Shown: positions 45,698 to 55,547 of the stretch, in pieces
Numbering within the stretch: the first letter of the stretch is position 1
Layout: every line of letters begins with the position of its first letter
Assembly (NCBI GenBank): GCA_029844215.1
Contig: CM056738.1
Coordinates: 43,722,388 to 43,786,387 of the forward strand
Direction: 5' to 3'
DNA length: 64,000 nt
DNA from: Przewalskia tangutica
Taxonomy: Eukaryota > Streptophyta > Magnoliopsida > Solanales > Solanaceae
Notes under the pieces: model-generated
Databases searched by the model: none
What the model was told of the DNA's origin: nothing
Seen by the model: the letters and a program-made list of their open reading frames with translations, nothing else
Program-made: the position numbers and the translations under genes

Positions 45698-47839
45698 CTA
45701 ATTCTCCGTATGTAAACTCATCGTAAGGTATAATTTGTTTTCCACAATTTCTTTTATTTTATTCCTAACCTTTTCTCCCAAGTGGCTTGGTAGTCCGGCT
45801 AAGACTTTCCAGAATGGTTGACCAAAGTCTTCTCTAATCATTATTCTAGTTAAGAAGGTATTTTTATACCATTGAAAATCACTTAATTTTTTGCATTTTA
45901 AATTTGAAAGTAATTCAACATTTTTATTTTTAAGATGTGTAGAATCACCTATGAAATTCAAAGATATTGTCAGTATCAATGTTGATACTGCATCTTGTAT
46001 AGGTTCTCCTAGATCTGTTAATATTGGTATTCCTTCTTCATCGGTTTTTATGGAATTTAGAATATTTTCTTTTTGTTGGTCAGTGAGATAATGATCCCAC
46101 CATCCTTTTAATTGCCCTGAGAATCCTGCGATTATCAGTTCTGCAGAGGTTTTATCGAGGACTTCTTTTTGCGTTTGGTAGGCATTTGCTGCTATTGTCA
46201 TTTGTTGGAGAAAACTGAGGATATTGTATTCAGTCATTCCATCAAGGTTCCAATCGTAAATTGAAGCGACATTGTAACGGGATTGAGCTAGGGGTTTGAT
46301 TATTCCTAGATCTGGAGCAGGGATTATTTGTAACCCTGGAGCTATTTGTATTCCTTGGACGAGTTGTTGTTCCCAATTCATATTATTGATGAGGGGTTTT
46401 CCTAATTGTTCTAATGTATCACTGCTATCGGATTTATGTGTTAACATCGTTACACTATTCTCGATAGTAGGGTCTATTGTTTTAAGGAAGGGATATTCTA
46501 TGGAGTTTTGAGAGGAATATATCTCAAACCATTTGAAGAACGGAATATTAATTTTATTATCTTGGACAAATTCATAGAAAATTTCTTGTATTTGTTTTCT
46601 TGTATTAAGGAAATTTTTAAAGAACCAAATTCTTTTTTCTGAATTATGTTCTTGATAGAATTCTTTTTGTAGTAGTTTTTTATCTACTTGGAATTCTTTC
46701 TCTAGAACTTTAATTTCATTTGCTAATTCATTGTGGGTTATCGAAGAATAAGTTGGACTTATAGGTTCTTCGTCGTCCATCTTTTCTCTAACCACGGGAT
46801 TTATATATACTGGTATGGTTATTTGATTTGTGTAATCTACGTTTGTCAGATTTGATAGATCTGATGTAGAATACCTAGGCTTTATTATGTCCGGTGTATT
46901 TGTTATTGAAGGTTTTTGTGAGACTCTTCCTAAGTCTAGGGTCTCTTCAGAACTGGTATCTTCATATCTATTACTCATAGATCTTCTTAAAAATGAGAGA
47001 CTAACCCTACCATCTTGGTATTGAGTAATTTCTCTAAGATGGGTATTTGGTTGCTCAGATTCTAAGGGTTCATGTTTTACTACGCCTTCCAGGATCCATT
47101 CATCTGGTAGGGTAATATCTTTCCATCTAATGGGTCGCGGTACTACCGTGTTAGATTTGGAAAGGCCTGTTTGTAAAAGAAGGGTTTCACCTTTCTTACT
47201 ATGGTATCTGACTTTTGTTGCAAAAGCAGAAGTCATAGCTTTGTAGTGAATTCTAAAAATTAATGCTACAGGAATAGATCCTTCAAGCATTTGGTAATTA
47301 TGCGTCTTGATTTGTAAGACGAGAGATTTTTGGATATTTTTATCATTCAAAGAAACTGAAAAGTTTGGATAACAATCAAAAGAGATTGGTCATGTGCAGA
47401 GACTGGACTCAACCGAACTTAACAAGGAATCTTCGAAATTTGTGAATCTTGCATCTCTTAAGATAGCAAGGATTGAAGTGTTTAATCCTTCTTTAGTAAG
47501 GGGTTTTATCCCTACTTGGACTAAACCAATGTGGATGTATTTATAATTTCTTTCTCTATGCTTTTTCAAGGATATTTGAGAAAGTAATTGAATTGTTTCA
47601 AAAGGTTTTGTTAATTGAATATCTCTTTCTTCTGTTTTGATTGTGAAATCAGTTTTGAAGAATTGATATTTGGAATTTTTGTAAATTTGGTCTCTATTGA
47701 CTTTTGGGATTTCCCAACTGTTAATTGATTTTTCGAAATCGTGTATAACGATTTCTTCAGAATTGATTATCTTCTTTGATTCAAAAGAAGAAGATGATTG
47801 AGAATTATAAGAATTAGTTCTGGCTAAAAACGGATCCAT
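45698..47839 (-). pseudogene. Caulimovirid-like movement protein plus Gag-like coat protein, copy 2
   Basis: Starts MDPFLARTNSYNS at 47839. A nonsense codon (TGA, about 47387) replaces a Gly codon seen in copy 1 and splits the movement domain. From there the same frame stays open to 45698: the rest of the 30K-like domain, the charged helix, and the coat-protein core with YDWNLDGMTEYNIL and GQLKGWWDHYLT. Relative to copy 3 there is a 9-bp in-frame loss after GQPFWK and a one-base deletion that shifts the last codons. The protein cannot be made whole. Confidence 0.88.
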
Positions 47840-47902
47840 GTATGGTTTATGATTTTTAGAAGTAATCTCTATTTACCTTATGTATGATTAATTATCAATC
47901 TA

Positions 47903-47959
47903 CTATTCAAAAACGTATATATCGATTTCTTCGGAATTTATTATCTTCTTTGAATCCAT
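47903..47959 (-). other. Short upstream ORF duplicating the N-terminal coding segment, copy 2
   Basis: An 18-codon frame reads MDSKKIINSEEIDIYVFE and stop. It resembles the ESKKIINSEEIVIHDFEKS segment of the main ORF about 155 bp downstream, and surrounding bases also match over about 90 bp. An identical short ORF is in copy 3 (54999-55055). Caulimovirid leaders commonly hold short ORFs that affect ribosome movement; that role is inference here. Confidence 0.6.
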
Positions 47960-48290
47960 GGAAGAAGATGATTCCAAAAACATAAGAAGTAATTCTATTG
48001 GGATAAAGGATCCATGTGTGTGGAATTCCATGTTTGTGGAATCCTAGTTCAGAAGACCCTTACCTTCCTACAATCCATATGCGAACAGTTTATCAATGGG
48101 TTCTTGTCGGCCCTACACACGGGGACTTACTGTGACCCTGCGATCTGATCGTTCGTCTAAACAGGATTTAACCAACTCGGAAGGCTCAGCCGTAGCCAAG
48201 TTTATCGGGGAAAACGAACAGGGACTCACCTGATTTGGAGTTGACCACCTGATCTGAAACTCATTTATCCTTTTAGAGTTTACCATTTAT

Positions 48291-48304
48291 GGCTCTGATA
48301 CCAA
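48291..48304 (-). other. Primer-binding site 1 (initiator tRNA-Met)
   Basis: Minus strand TTGGTATCAGAGCC. The 12-base core TGGTATCAGAGC is complementary to the 3' end of initiator tRNA-Met, the primer of caulimovirids and many LTR elements. Confidence 0.9.
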
Positions 48305-48616
48305 GTTAGGCCGAGGTATTCTATTGGGATAAAGGATCCATGTGTGTGGAATTCCATGTTTGTGGAATCCTAGTTCCGAAGACCCTTACCTTCCTACAAT
48401 CCATATGCGAACAGTTTATCAATGAGTTCTTGTCGGCCCTACACACGGGGACTTACTGTGACCCTGCGATCTGATCGTTCGTCTAAACAGGATTTAACCA
48501 ACTCGGAAGGCTCAGCCGTAGCCAAGTTTATCAGGGAAAACGAACAGGGACTCACCTGATTTGGAGTTGACCACCTGATCTGAAACTCATTTATCCTTTT
48601 AGAGTTTACCCTTTAT

Positions 48617-48630
48617 GGCTCTGATACCAA
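48617..48630 (-). other. Primer-binding site 2 (initiator tRNA-Met)
   Basis: Identical to the site at 48291-48304 and exactly 326 bp away. In minus-strand order this site comes first, directly after the non-coding region of copy 3. Confidence 0.9.
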
Positions 48631-48642
48631 GTTAGGCCGAGG

Positions 48643-49420
48643 ATCTAAAGGGGACAATAAATAGGGAAGAAACCGGCATATAAATGACTGAATAGTATAG
48701 AGACAATTAAAGAATACGGCAGGTAAATAGAGAGAAGCTAACTTAGCTAAGGTTCCTCATGAAGGAAGCCATAAGCATAAGGTTCTGCAGGAATTTAAGT
48801 AAATTAAAGTGCAGGAATTTAATGGAATTTAAAGGAATTTAATTGAGGTGGCTCGGCCAACCATATGCAGAATTTAAATAATTTAAAGACAGGAATTTAA
48901 TTGCAGTAGGTGGTAGAACCAACCATGTTGCAAGATAATTATAATTAAAAACGTAAATTTAAATGCAAGAATTTAAAAAGCATGAACTTTTAAAAGATAT
49001 AGGAGGCAGTGCTTTCCATTATCGTTTTTATTCAAAACTTTAAAGTACTTACAAGGAGTTTAATTTGGTAACGGAGTATTTGGATAATTTGGATAATTTC
49101 TGTTATGAATCAGTGAGTGAACTGAATCATGTCAATTTGGATAATTGATAATTTTCTGGGTAAATTATCGGGTAAGGAACGGAATATTAGTTCATAGACT
49201 CCCCGAGGTCTTATGAACTTGGAATATTTGGGAATTTTCTGGTAACCTAATTCTACTAAGGGGAAGAACTTTGATCTTCTTCAACTTCTAGAGAGAAGGA
49301 AGAGACTAAGAAAATAACTTAGAAAAAATAACTTATGAAACTAAGGGAGAGGGGTTCTCTTTTTATAAGAGAATTACAAAGTGGGAATTCACTATTACAG
49401 GAATATTTTAATAATTTAAA
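48643..49420 (-). promoter_or_regulatory. Caulimovirid-like promoter and leader between copies 3 and 2
   Basis: Minus strand: TATA box TATAAAAAGAGAA at 49355-49367, about 55 bp after the last stop codon of copy 3; AATAAA at 49027-49032, about 325 bp downstream; then the primer-site unit. A TATA box, a downstream polyadenylation signal, then a primer site is the arrangement of a terminally redundant pararetroviral transcript. No coding sequence seen. Closely matches 41838-42635. Confidence 0.75.
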
Positions 49421-49696
49421 CTATTCATCCGAGTGCGGAATGAGGTCATGCATGACCTCGGTATTTTTGTCTTCGTCTCGAATTCTGCTTTCACTATTTT
49501 GAGCACTGAGATTTGTCGTCAATTCGTCAATTATTCTTCCGGGATTTTCGGTCAATTCGTCAATTATTCCTCCGGGATTTTCGGTATTTTGGCAGCATCT
49601 AGAATCCACTGTTGCCAAAAATAGGGATATTTTCATTTTCAATTTCGGGTTCTTCCTCATCATTTGAAGAGCTCTGTTTGGATGAGGACGGTGCAA
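49421..49696 (-). CDS. Small overlapping ORF at the 3' end of the viral unit, copy 3 (91 aa)
   Basis: Same length and frame as 42636-42911, with ENPGGIIDELTENPGRIIDE repeats and an acidic end (KNTEVMHDL). It overlaps the end of the large frame (to 49599) by 98 bp. Differences from copy 2 include several amino-acid changes but no stop. Function unknown. Confidence 0.45.
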   Translation of the reverse strand: MHRPHPNRALQMMRKNPKLKMKISLFLATVDSRCCQNTENPGGIIDELTENPGRIIDELTTNLSAQNSESRIRDEDKNTEVMHDLIPHSDE

Positions 49697-50598
49697 ATTT
49701 CTGGAATATTGCCTGTATCTCTTCCTGAGTTTTTGCTGCAGCCAGCATTGAGGCCATCTGGGATTTTTGGGACAGGAACTGGGTGTGTTCCTTTGTTTGG
49801 AATGGCGCCTGTTGTTTCAGGGGAGGTGTCTGTAACAGAATTGGTTTATTATTGTCTAACCATTGTTGAATATTTGATGGATCGAATTTTGAATCTTCTT
49901 CGGATGACTGGTATTTTGTCATCTGAATAGTCTACAAACCATGTGAATACCCATGGTAGATGGAATTTTGTGTGGAAAAGGTGCAATGGTGTAAATCTTT
50001 TTTCTTCTTCTGAGGGAGTGAATTGGGATTTGAAGAGGCTAAAAGATTTAATAATTTCGGGTTTTTGTATATCAAGTGTAGATCCGAATTGTTCCCACCA
50101 TGAATTCCACCAAGTAGGAAATTGCGAAGCATCACATGAAGTATCAAAATGGAAAAGCCAAGTATGCGATAATTTTGAATTCTGAATTAAAAAGGAATTA
50201 AACCAAGCTTGTTGGTAGTCCCAGTAATTAAAAGGAATGTCAAAAAAGGGCTCATTTTTGTGTGAATTTGGAAAATTTATGAGTTTTGACAAGTCATTCC
50301 CCCAATGAATTGGAGCAATTACTCGGAGTATTTTGCAGATCGAATAAGAGGGATCTGGATTGTCATTGAAAAAATTAATTTTTGTTGTGGCCGATCCTGT
50401 TACGTCAAGGATAGCCTGATAAAAGTAAGGAGTTTTTAAATCGTCCCATGATTTATAAAACCATTTTGGTCCAAAATAATTTTGTAGTGCCAAAAAAGGT
50501 TCTTTATCAAAGTATCCTTTTTCGAGAGTTACAATTTTTTGAAAAAATGATTTTACGAAAAATTCAGGAGCGGATTTTTTGGGTACTTGTGGCGTCAC
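49599..50598 (-). pseudogene. C-terminal Trp-rich region of the viral polyprotein, copy 3
   Basis: The 49849-50598 frame holds a run of aromatic motifs: FFVKSFFQKIVTLEKGYF, FGPKWFYKSWDDLKTPYFY, FNYWDYQQAWFNSFL, FPTWWNSWWEQFG and LHLFHTKFHLPWVFTWFVDY. It ends abruptly because a segment present in copy 2 (around WWDSFKM) is lost with a frame change at about 49895. The Gln/Ser-rich tail then continues in another frame (49599-49922) to IPIFGNSGF. I do not recognise this domain. It sits where a polymerase would begin in related viruses, but no RT motif is seen. Confidence 0.75.
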
Positions 50599-50666
50599 AA
50601 GCTGATTTTTGGAAAATTGTTTTTGAGAAAGGTTTTTTGAAAATTCATCTTTCTCGATTTTGGTAT

Positions 50667-51983
50667 TTAAAAATTTTTTTGAGAAAGGGTTTTTGAAGAT
50701 TCTCCTTTCTCGATTTTTGTATCAATTCTAGAGGTTTTTTCCTCTAATTTTTCCGGGATCATTTCTTCTTCCGGAATTTGCAGTTGCCTTAGTGCCTTCT
50801 GTAATTCTGGTGATTTTGTAAGGAGCTGAAAGATATTTTCAGCGGTTAATTCTTGTGCGGTTTTTGCAGGTTTTCTCGCAGTTGCATTCTTTGGAATTTC
50901 TCGTTCTTCTATCATAACAGCATCATACCAGGACATTGGTTTTTCTGGGGATTTTTCTTTTTCTATTTTCACTGTCTTGGTATTTTCGGGTTTTTTAGGG
51001 GCCATGCAATTTTCTTGTTGTTGTTGTGGTGTAGTAGCCGGGGTATTTATTGAAGGAAGAGTTTCTTCTTTTCTCTTTTGGAGCAAAGATCCACATACTG
51101 CCTGTATACAATATTGTCCACATTCACGCATATCTTTTCTCGATATTTTGTGATTGTAGGCTATACACCTGTTATTCGGGCAATGATAGGACATTTTGAA
51201 ATAATCACGGACCAGGATTCCTGGAAAAAATTCTTTAAATATTAATTTAGAGAAAACTAATTTTAATGCAAGGTTTTGAAAATATGCATGATTTGTAAAT
51301 TCATTTTGAAGAGTGTATTTGATCATAATATCAAAATTGTTTTTCAATTCCTGTAAATATAATTTTTCCTTTTGTATTGAACATGTTTTTATAAGATTGA
51401 GATCTTTTGTTTTTGGTGTTGACATGAACTGGAATTTTAGTTTTTTATTTTTGAAATTAAAGGATATTGATTTATTACTTACTTCATAAGGAGTGATTAA
51501 ATTCATAAATGGTGTTCCTAGTATTATGGTATTGTGAATTTCTTTTACCAGGACAAATGATGTTGTTATCGAAGTTCCATCATTTATAATTGATGCTTTG
51601 GTTTTGTAATTAATTTCTAATTTAGAATTATTAGCAGTTGCTAACGAGTCATGTGTCTCTTTCAGGAATATTTCTGGTATTATACAAGTTTTTATGCAGT
51701 TTAAGTCTGCTCCTGTGTCAAAGAGGGCAACAGTTGTTATCTTGAATTTATCTGAAAATTTTAATGTTATTTTAATTAAAAATTTCTTTGTTGTTATTTG
51801 TCTTAACACTGTTAGGAAATCTTCTGGGATTTCTTCTAGATTTTCTATTTGATTATTATTTTCGGGATTTTCTGAATCAGATGAGTCATCATCTTCAGGA
51901 ACGGAGTTTTGTTTTACTCTATTCGAAAGTATGATTTTGATTAATTCCGAATCTTTTTGTTGTTTTTCTTTTAATTCTTTTAC
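50667..51983 (-). pseudogene. Retropepsin-like and Cys-rich region, copy 3 (active site present)
   Basis: Contains an aspartic-protease active site VALFDTGADLNCI (DTGA codons 51708-51719) and, about 65 residues on, IHNTIILGTPFMN, the paired C-terminal motif. This is the expected size and layout for a retropepsin, which would cut the viral polyprotein. A Ser/Asp-rich acidic stretch precedes it (about 51840-51900). After it come MSYHCPNNRCIAYNH, CIQAVCGSLL and a linker with PMSWYDAVMIEE. The frame breaks at 50667. The block 51615-51983, which copies 1 and 2 lack, lies between two AAATTAGAA repeats. Confidence 0.88.
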
Positions 51984-52459
51984 TTCTAATTTTACTTGAA
52001 TTATTTGTTTTTATAATTCATGAATTGTTATTTCTTTAATTTTCTTACCTTTTTCCAGGATTTTTGTCAAATCGTATTTTCTGGAAGTACAAGGTAATAC
52101 ATTATTTTTTATTTCAACCTTTTCTGGGGTAAAGGTTTTAAGGAGTTTATTCAGATATTCTTTTTGGTGTTGGGTATCTATGTGTTTAATCATATCTATC
52201 ATAAATTCTTGATCTTTTGTTAACACACATATTCGTTTTCCTTTAACCTTTTCAGGTTTATCTGTTGAACTACTCGTGAGTAATTCGTCTACTTGGAGGG
52301 GTTTATTGTCTTCTGATGAAAGAGAGAAATAGTCAGGTTCGAGTGATGCATACGTCAATCAGAGGAATCAAGTAGTAGATTAGAGATTTTTTTAGTAGTA
52401 TCTTTGTCGAGATTTAATTCTTGTAGTTTTTTATTCATTCTACAGTATTTTGATGTATG
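51984..52459 (-). pseudogene. Acidic and Lys-rich segment between zinc knuckle and protease, copy 3
   Basis: Corresponds to residues 1-155 of the 591-residue segment of copy 2. A rearrangement at about 52345 (MTYASLEPDYFSLSSED in place of the Asp/Ser run) and a CAA-to-TAA stop at 52011 break it. The same reading frame resumes after the stop into the protease. Confidence 0.82.
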
Positions 52460-54935
52460 TCATTTCTTATTACATTTGTAACAAGTTATGTTTCTGTATT
52501 TGGAATTGAAATTCGTTTTTGTATTTCTATTATTCTTATAACGATTATTTTTATAAGGATTCTTATAATAATCATTATTAGATTTACAATCTTTTTCGAA
52601 TTTTTTGTGGGATTTATTAGTTTTGCTACAATCTCCTTCGCAACTTTTGGAATTTTCTATGGTAGCTGGTTCGAATTGTTTACAAAATGTTCCTAATTCA
52701 CATTTTGTTCTTTTTAATTCTTTTTTGAGGTGTTTTTGTATTTTTAGATCCTGACAGATTTTTAATCCTTCTTGTTGAGTTATACAGACTAATTCTCCGT
52801 ATGTAAACTCATCGTAAGGTATAATTTGTTTTCCACAATTTTCTTTTATTTTATTCCTAACCTTTTCTCCCAAGAGGCTTGGTAGTCCGGCTAAGAACTT
52901 TTCTTTCCAGAATGGTTGACCAGAGTCTTCTCTAATCATTATTCTAGTTAAGAAGATATTTTTATACCATTGAAAATCACTTAATTTTTTGCATTTTAAA
53001 TTTGAAAGTAATTCAGCATTTTTATTTTTAAGATGTGTAGAATCACCTATGAAATTCAAAGATATTGTCAGTATCAATGTTGATACTGCATCTTGTATAG
53101 GTTCTCCTAGATCTGTTAATATTGGTATTCCTTCTTCATCGGTTTTTATGGCATTTAGAATATTTTCTTTTTGTTGGTCAGTGAGATAATGATCCCACCA
53201 TCCTTTTAATTGCCCTGAGAATCCTGCGATTAGCAGTTCTGCAGAGGTTTTATCGAGGACTTCTTTTTGCGTTTGGTAGGCATTTGCTGCCATTGTCATT
53301 TGTTGGAGAAAACTGAGGATATTGTATTCAGTCATTCCATCAAGGTTCCAATCGTAAATTGAAGCGGCATTGTAACGGGATTGAGCTAGGGGTTTGATTA
53401 TTCCTAGATCTGGAGCAGGGATTATTTGTAACCCTGGAGCTATTTGTATTCCTTGAACGGGTTGTTGTTCCCAATTCATATTGTTGATGAGGGGTTTTCC
53501 TAATTGTTCTAATGTATCACTGCTATCGGATTTATGTGTTAACATCGTTACACTATTCTCGATAGTGGAGTCTATTGTTTTAAGGAAGGGATATTCTATG
53601 GAGTTTTGAGAGGAATATATCTCAAACCATTTGAAGAACGGAATATTAATTTTATTATCTTGGACAAATTCATAGAAATTTTCTTGTATTTGTTTTCTTG
53701 TATTAAGGAAATTTTTAAAGAACCAAATTCTCTTTTCTGAATTATGTTCTTGATAGAATTCTTTTTGTAGTAGTTTTTTATCTACTTGGAATTCTTTTTC
53801 TAGAACCTTAATTTCATTTGCTAATTCATTGTGGGTTATTGAAGAGTATGTTGGACTAGTAGGTTCTTCGTCGTCCATCTTTTCTCTAACCACGGGATTT
53901 ATATATACTGGTCTGGGTATTTGATTTGTGTAATCTATGTTTGTCAGATTTGGTAGATCTGATGTAGAATACCTAGGCTTTATTTTGACCGGTGTATTTG
54001 TTATTGAAGGTATTTGTGAGACTCTTCCTAAGTCTAGGGTCTCTTCGGAACTGGTATCTTCATATCTATTACTCATAGATCTTCTTAAAAATGAGAGACT
54101 AACCCTACCATCTTGGTATTGAGTAATTTCTCTAAGATGGGTATTTGGTTGCTCAGATTCTAAGGGTTCAGGTTTTACTACGCCTTCCAGGATCCATTCA
54201 TCTGGTAAGGTAATATCTTTCCATCTCATGGGTCGCGGTACTACCGTGTTAGATTTGGAAAAGTCTGTTTGTAAAAGAAGAGTTTCACCTTTCTTACTAT
54301 GGTATCTGACTTTTGTTGCAAAAGCAGAAGTCATAGCTTTGTAGTGAATTCTAAAAATTAATGCTACAGGAATATATCCTTCAAGCATTTGGTAATTATG
54401 CGTCTTGATTTGTAAGACGAGGGATTTTTGGATATTTTTATCATTCAAAGAAACTGAAAAGTTTGGATAACAATCAAAAGAGATTGGTCTCAAGCAGACT
54501 GGACTCAACCGAACTTAACAAGGAATCTTCGAAATTTGTGAATCTTGCATCTCTTAAGATAGCAAGGATTGAAGTGTTTAATCCTTCTTTAGTAAGGGGT
54601 TTTATCCCTACTTGGACTAAACCAATGTGGATGTATTTATAATTTCTTTCTCTATGCTTTTTCAAGGATATTTGAGAAAGTAATTGAATTGTTTCAAAAG
54701 GTTTTGTTAATTGAATATCTCTTTCTTCTGTTTTGATTGTGAAATCAGTTTTGAAGAATTGATATTTGGAATTTTTGTAAATTTGGTCTCTATTGACTTT
54801 TGGGATTTCCCAACTGTCAATTGATTTTTCGAAATCGTGTATAACGATCTCTTCAGAATTGATTATCTTCTTTGATTCAAAAGAAGAAGATGATTGAGAA
54901 TTATAAGAATTAGTTCTGGCTAAAAACGGATCCAT
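52460..54935 (-). pseudogene. Caulimovirid-like movement protein, coat protein and zinc-knuckle start, copy 3
   Basis: Starts MDPFLARTNSYNS at 54935. A small indel near 54490 divides the movement domain (first part to 54474, rest from 54508). The long second frame (682 residues) carries the 30K-like C-terminal half, the charged helix (about residues 215-285), the coat core YDWNLDGMTEYNILSFLQQM and GQLKGWWDHYLT (about 375-440), and a Lys/Asn-rich basic tail. It enters the zinc knuckle at 52483 and stops at a TGA (52460) in place of the Gly codon, inside the knuckle. Confidence 0.88.
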
Positions 54936-55388
54936 GTATGGTTTATGATTTTGAGAAGTAATCTCTATTTACCTTATGTATGATTAATTATCAATCTACT
55001 ATTCAAAAACGTATATATCGATTTCTTCGGAATTTATTATCTTCTTTGAATCCATGGAAGAAGATGATTCCAAAAACATAAGAAGTAATTCTATTGGGAT
55101 AAAGGATCCATGTGTGTGGAATTCCATGTTTGTGGAATCCTAGTTCAGAAGACCCTTACCTTCCTACAATCCATATGGGAACAGTTTATCAATGGGTTCT
55201 TGTCGGCCCTACACACGGGGACTTACTGTGACCCTGCGATCTGATCGTTCGTCTAAACGGAATTTAACCAACTCGGAAGGCTCAGCCGTAGCCAAGTTTA
55301 TCGGGGAAAACGAACAGGGACTCACCTGATTTGGAGTTGACCACCTGATCTGAAACTCATTTATCCTTTTAGAGTTTACCCTTTATGG
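54936..55388 (-). promoter_or_regulatory. Leader of copy 3 with short ORF, primer site lost
   Basis: Matches the leader of copy 2 (47840-48290). The short ORF MDSKKIINSEEIDIYVFE is at 54999-55055. The unit stops at 55388 within CTTTATGG, two bases before the tRNA-Met primer site would start. Confidence 0.8.
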
Positions 55389-55432
55389 TGGCTCGGCCAA
55401 CCATATGCAGAATTTAAATAAATTTAAAGACA
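55389..55432 (-). repeat. 44-bp fragment of the viral non-coding region at the copy 3 end
   Basis: Matches 42050-42092 (GGCTCGGCCAACCATATGC...). It is fused directly to the broken leader, so two parts of the unit normally several hundred bases apart are joined here. Confidence 0.85.

Positions 55433-55433
<1 letters not shown>

Positions 55434-55486
<53 letters not shown>
55434..55486. repeat. (AT)n microsatellite at the viral boundary
   Basis: About 26 AT dinucleotides directly next to the end of viral copy 3. Confidence 0.95.
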
Positions 55487-55489
<3 letters not shown>

Positions 55490-55547
55490 CACCTCCGAGC
55501 TATAATCGGCGGGTACGACACCTAGTGTGAATTACATATATGTATGG
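55487..55547. other. Short unassigned flank
   Basis: Sixty bases between the AT repeat and the Ty3 LTR; nothing recognised. Confidence 0.4.

Larger units (their letters stand above)
42636..48642 (-). mobile_element. Endogenous caulimovirid-like unit, copy 2 (minus strand)
   Basis: Minus-strand order: duplicated primer-site unit (48642-47993), leader with a short ORF, movement protein/coat protein (47839-45698), zinc knuckle, damaged retropepsin segment and C-terminal region (45347-42814), and a small overlapping frame (42911-42636). No RT or RNase H is present. It is joined head to tail with copy 3, as in tandem integrated pararetroviral DNA. Confidence 0.9.
47993..48642 (-). repeat. 326-bp tandem duplication carrying the primer-binding site
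   Basis: Two near-identical 326-bp units (47993-48318 and 48319-48642). Each contains, on the minus strand, TTGGTATCAGAGCC followed by the first part of the leader. Only a few substitutions separate them. Copy 3 has one unit, truncated at 55388. Confidence 0.92.
48643..55432 (-). mobile_element. Endogenous caulimovirid-like unit, copy 3 (minus strand, most complete)
   Basis: Runs from a truncated primer-site unit (55388, broken just before the tRNA-Met site) through leader, movement/coat protein, zinc knuckle, full retropepsin region and C-terminal region to the promoter-like region. Together with the start of copy 2 it defines one full repeat period of about 6.4-6.8 kb. This is the only copy that retains the protease active site. 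No RT or RNase H is present. Confidence 0.9.

Noticed and set aside
49421..55388. A complete, possibly active virus
   Set aside because: Each copy has several frameshifts or stops, and none has a reverse transcriptase or RNase H.
38318..55432. Reading the viral block as a conventional LTR retrotransposon
   Set aside because: There are no paired LTRs around the units; copies 3 and 2 join head to tail through one promoter/leader region, and a 30K-type movement domain is present. This fits integrated pararetroviral DNA better.
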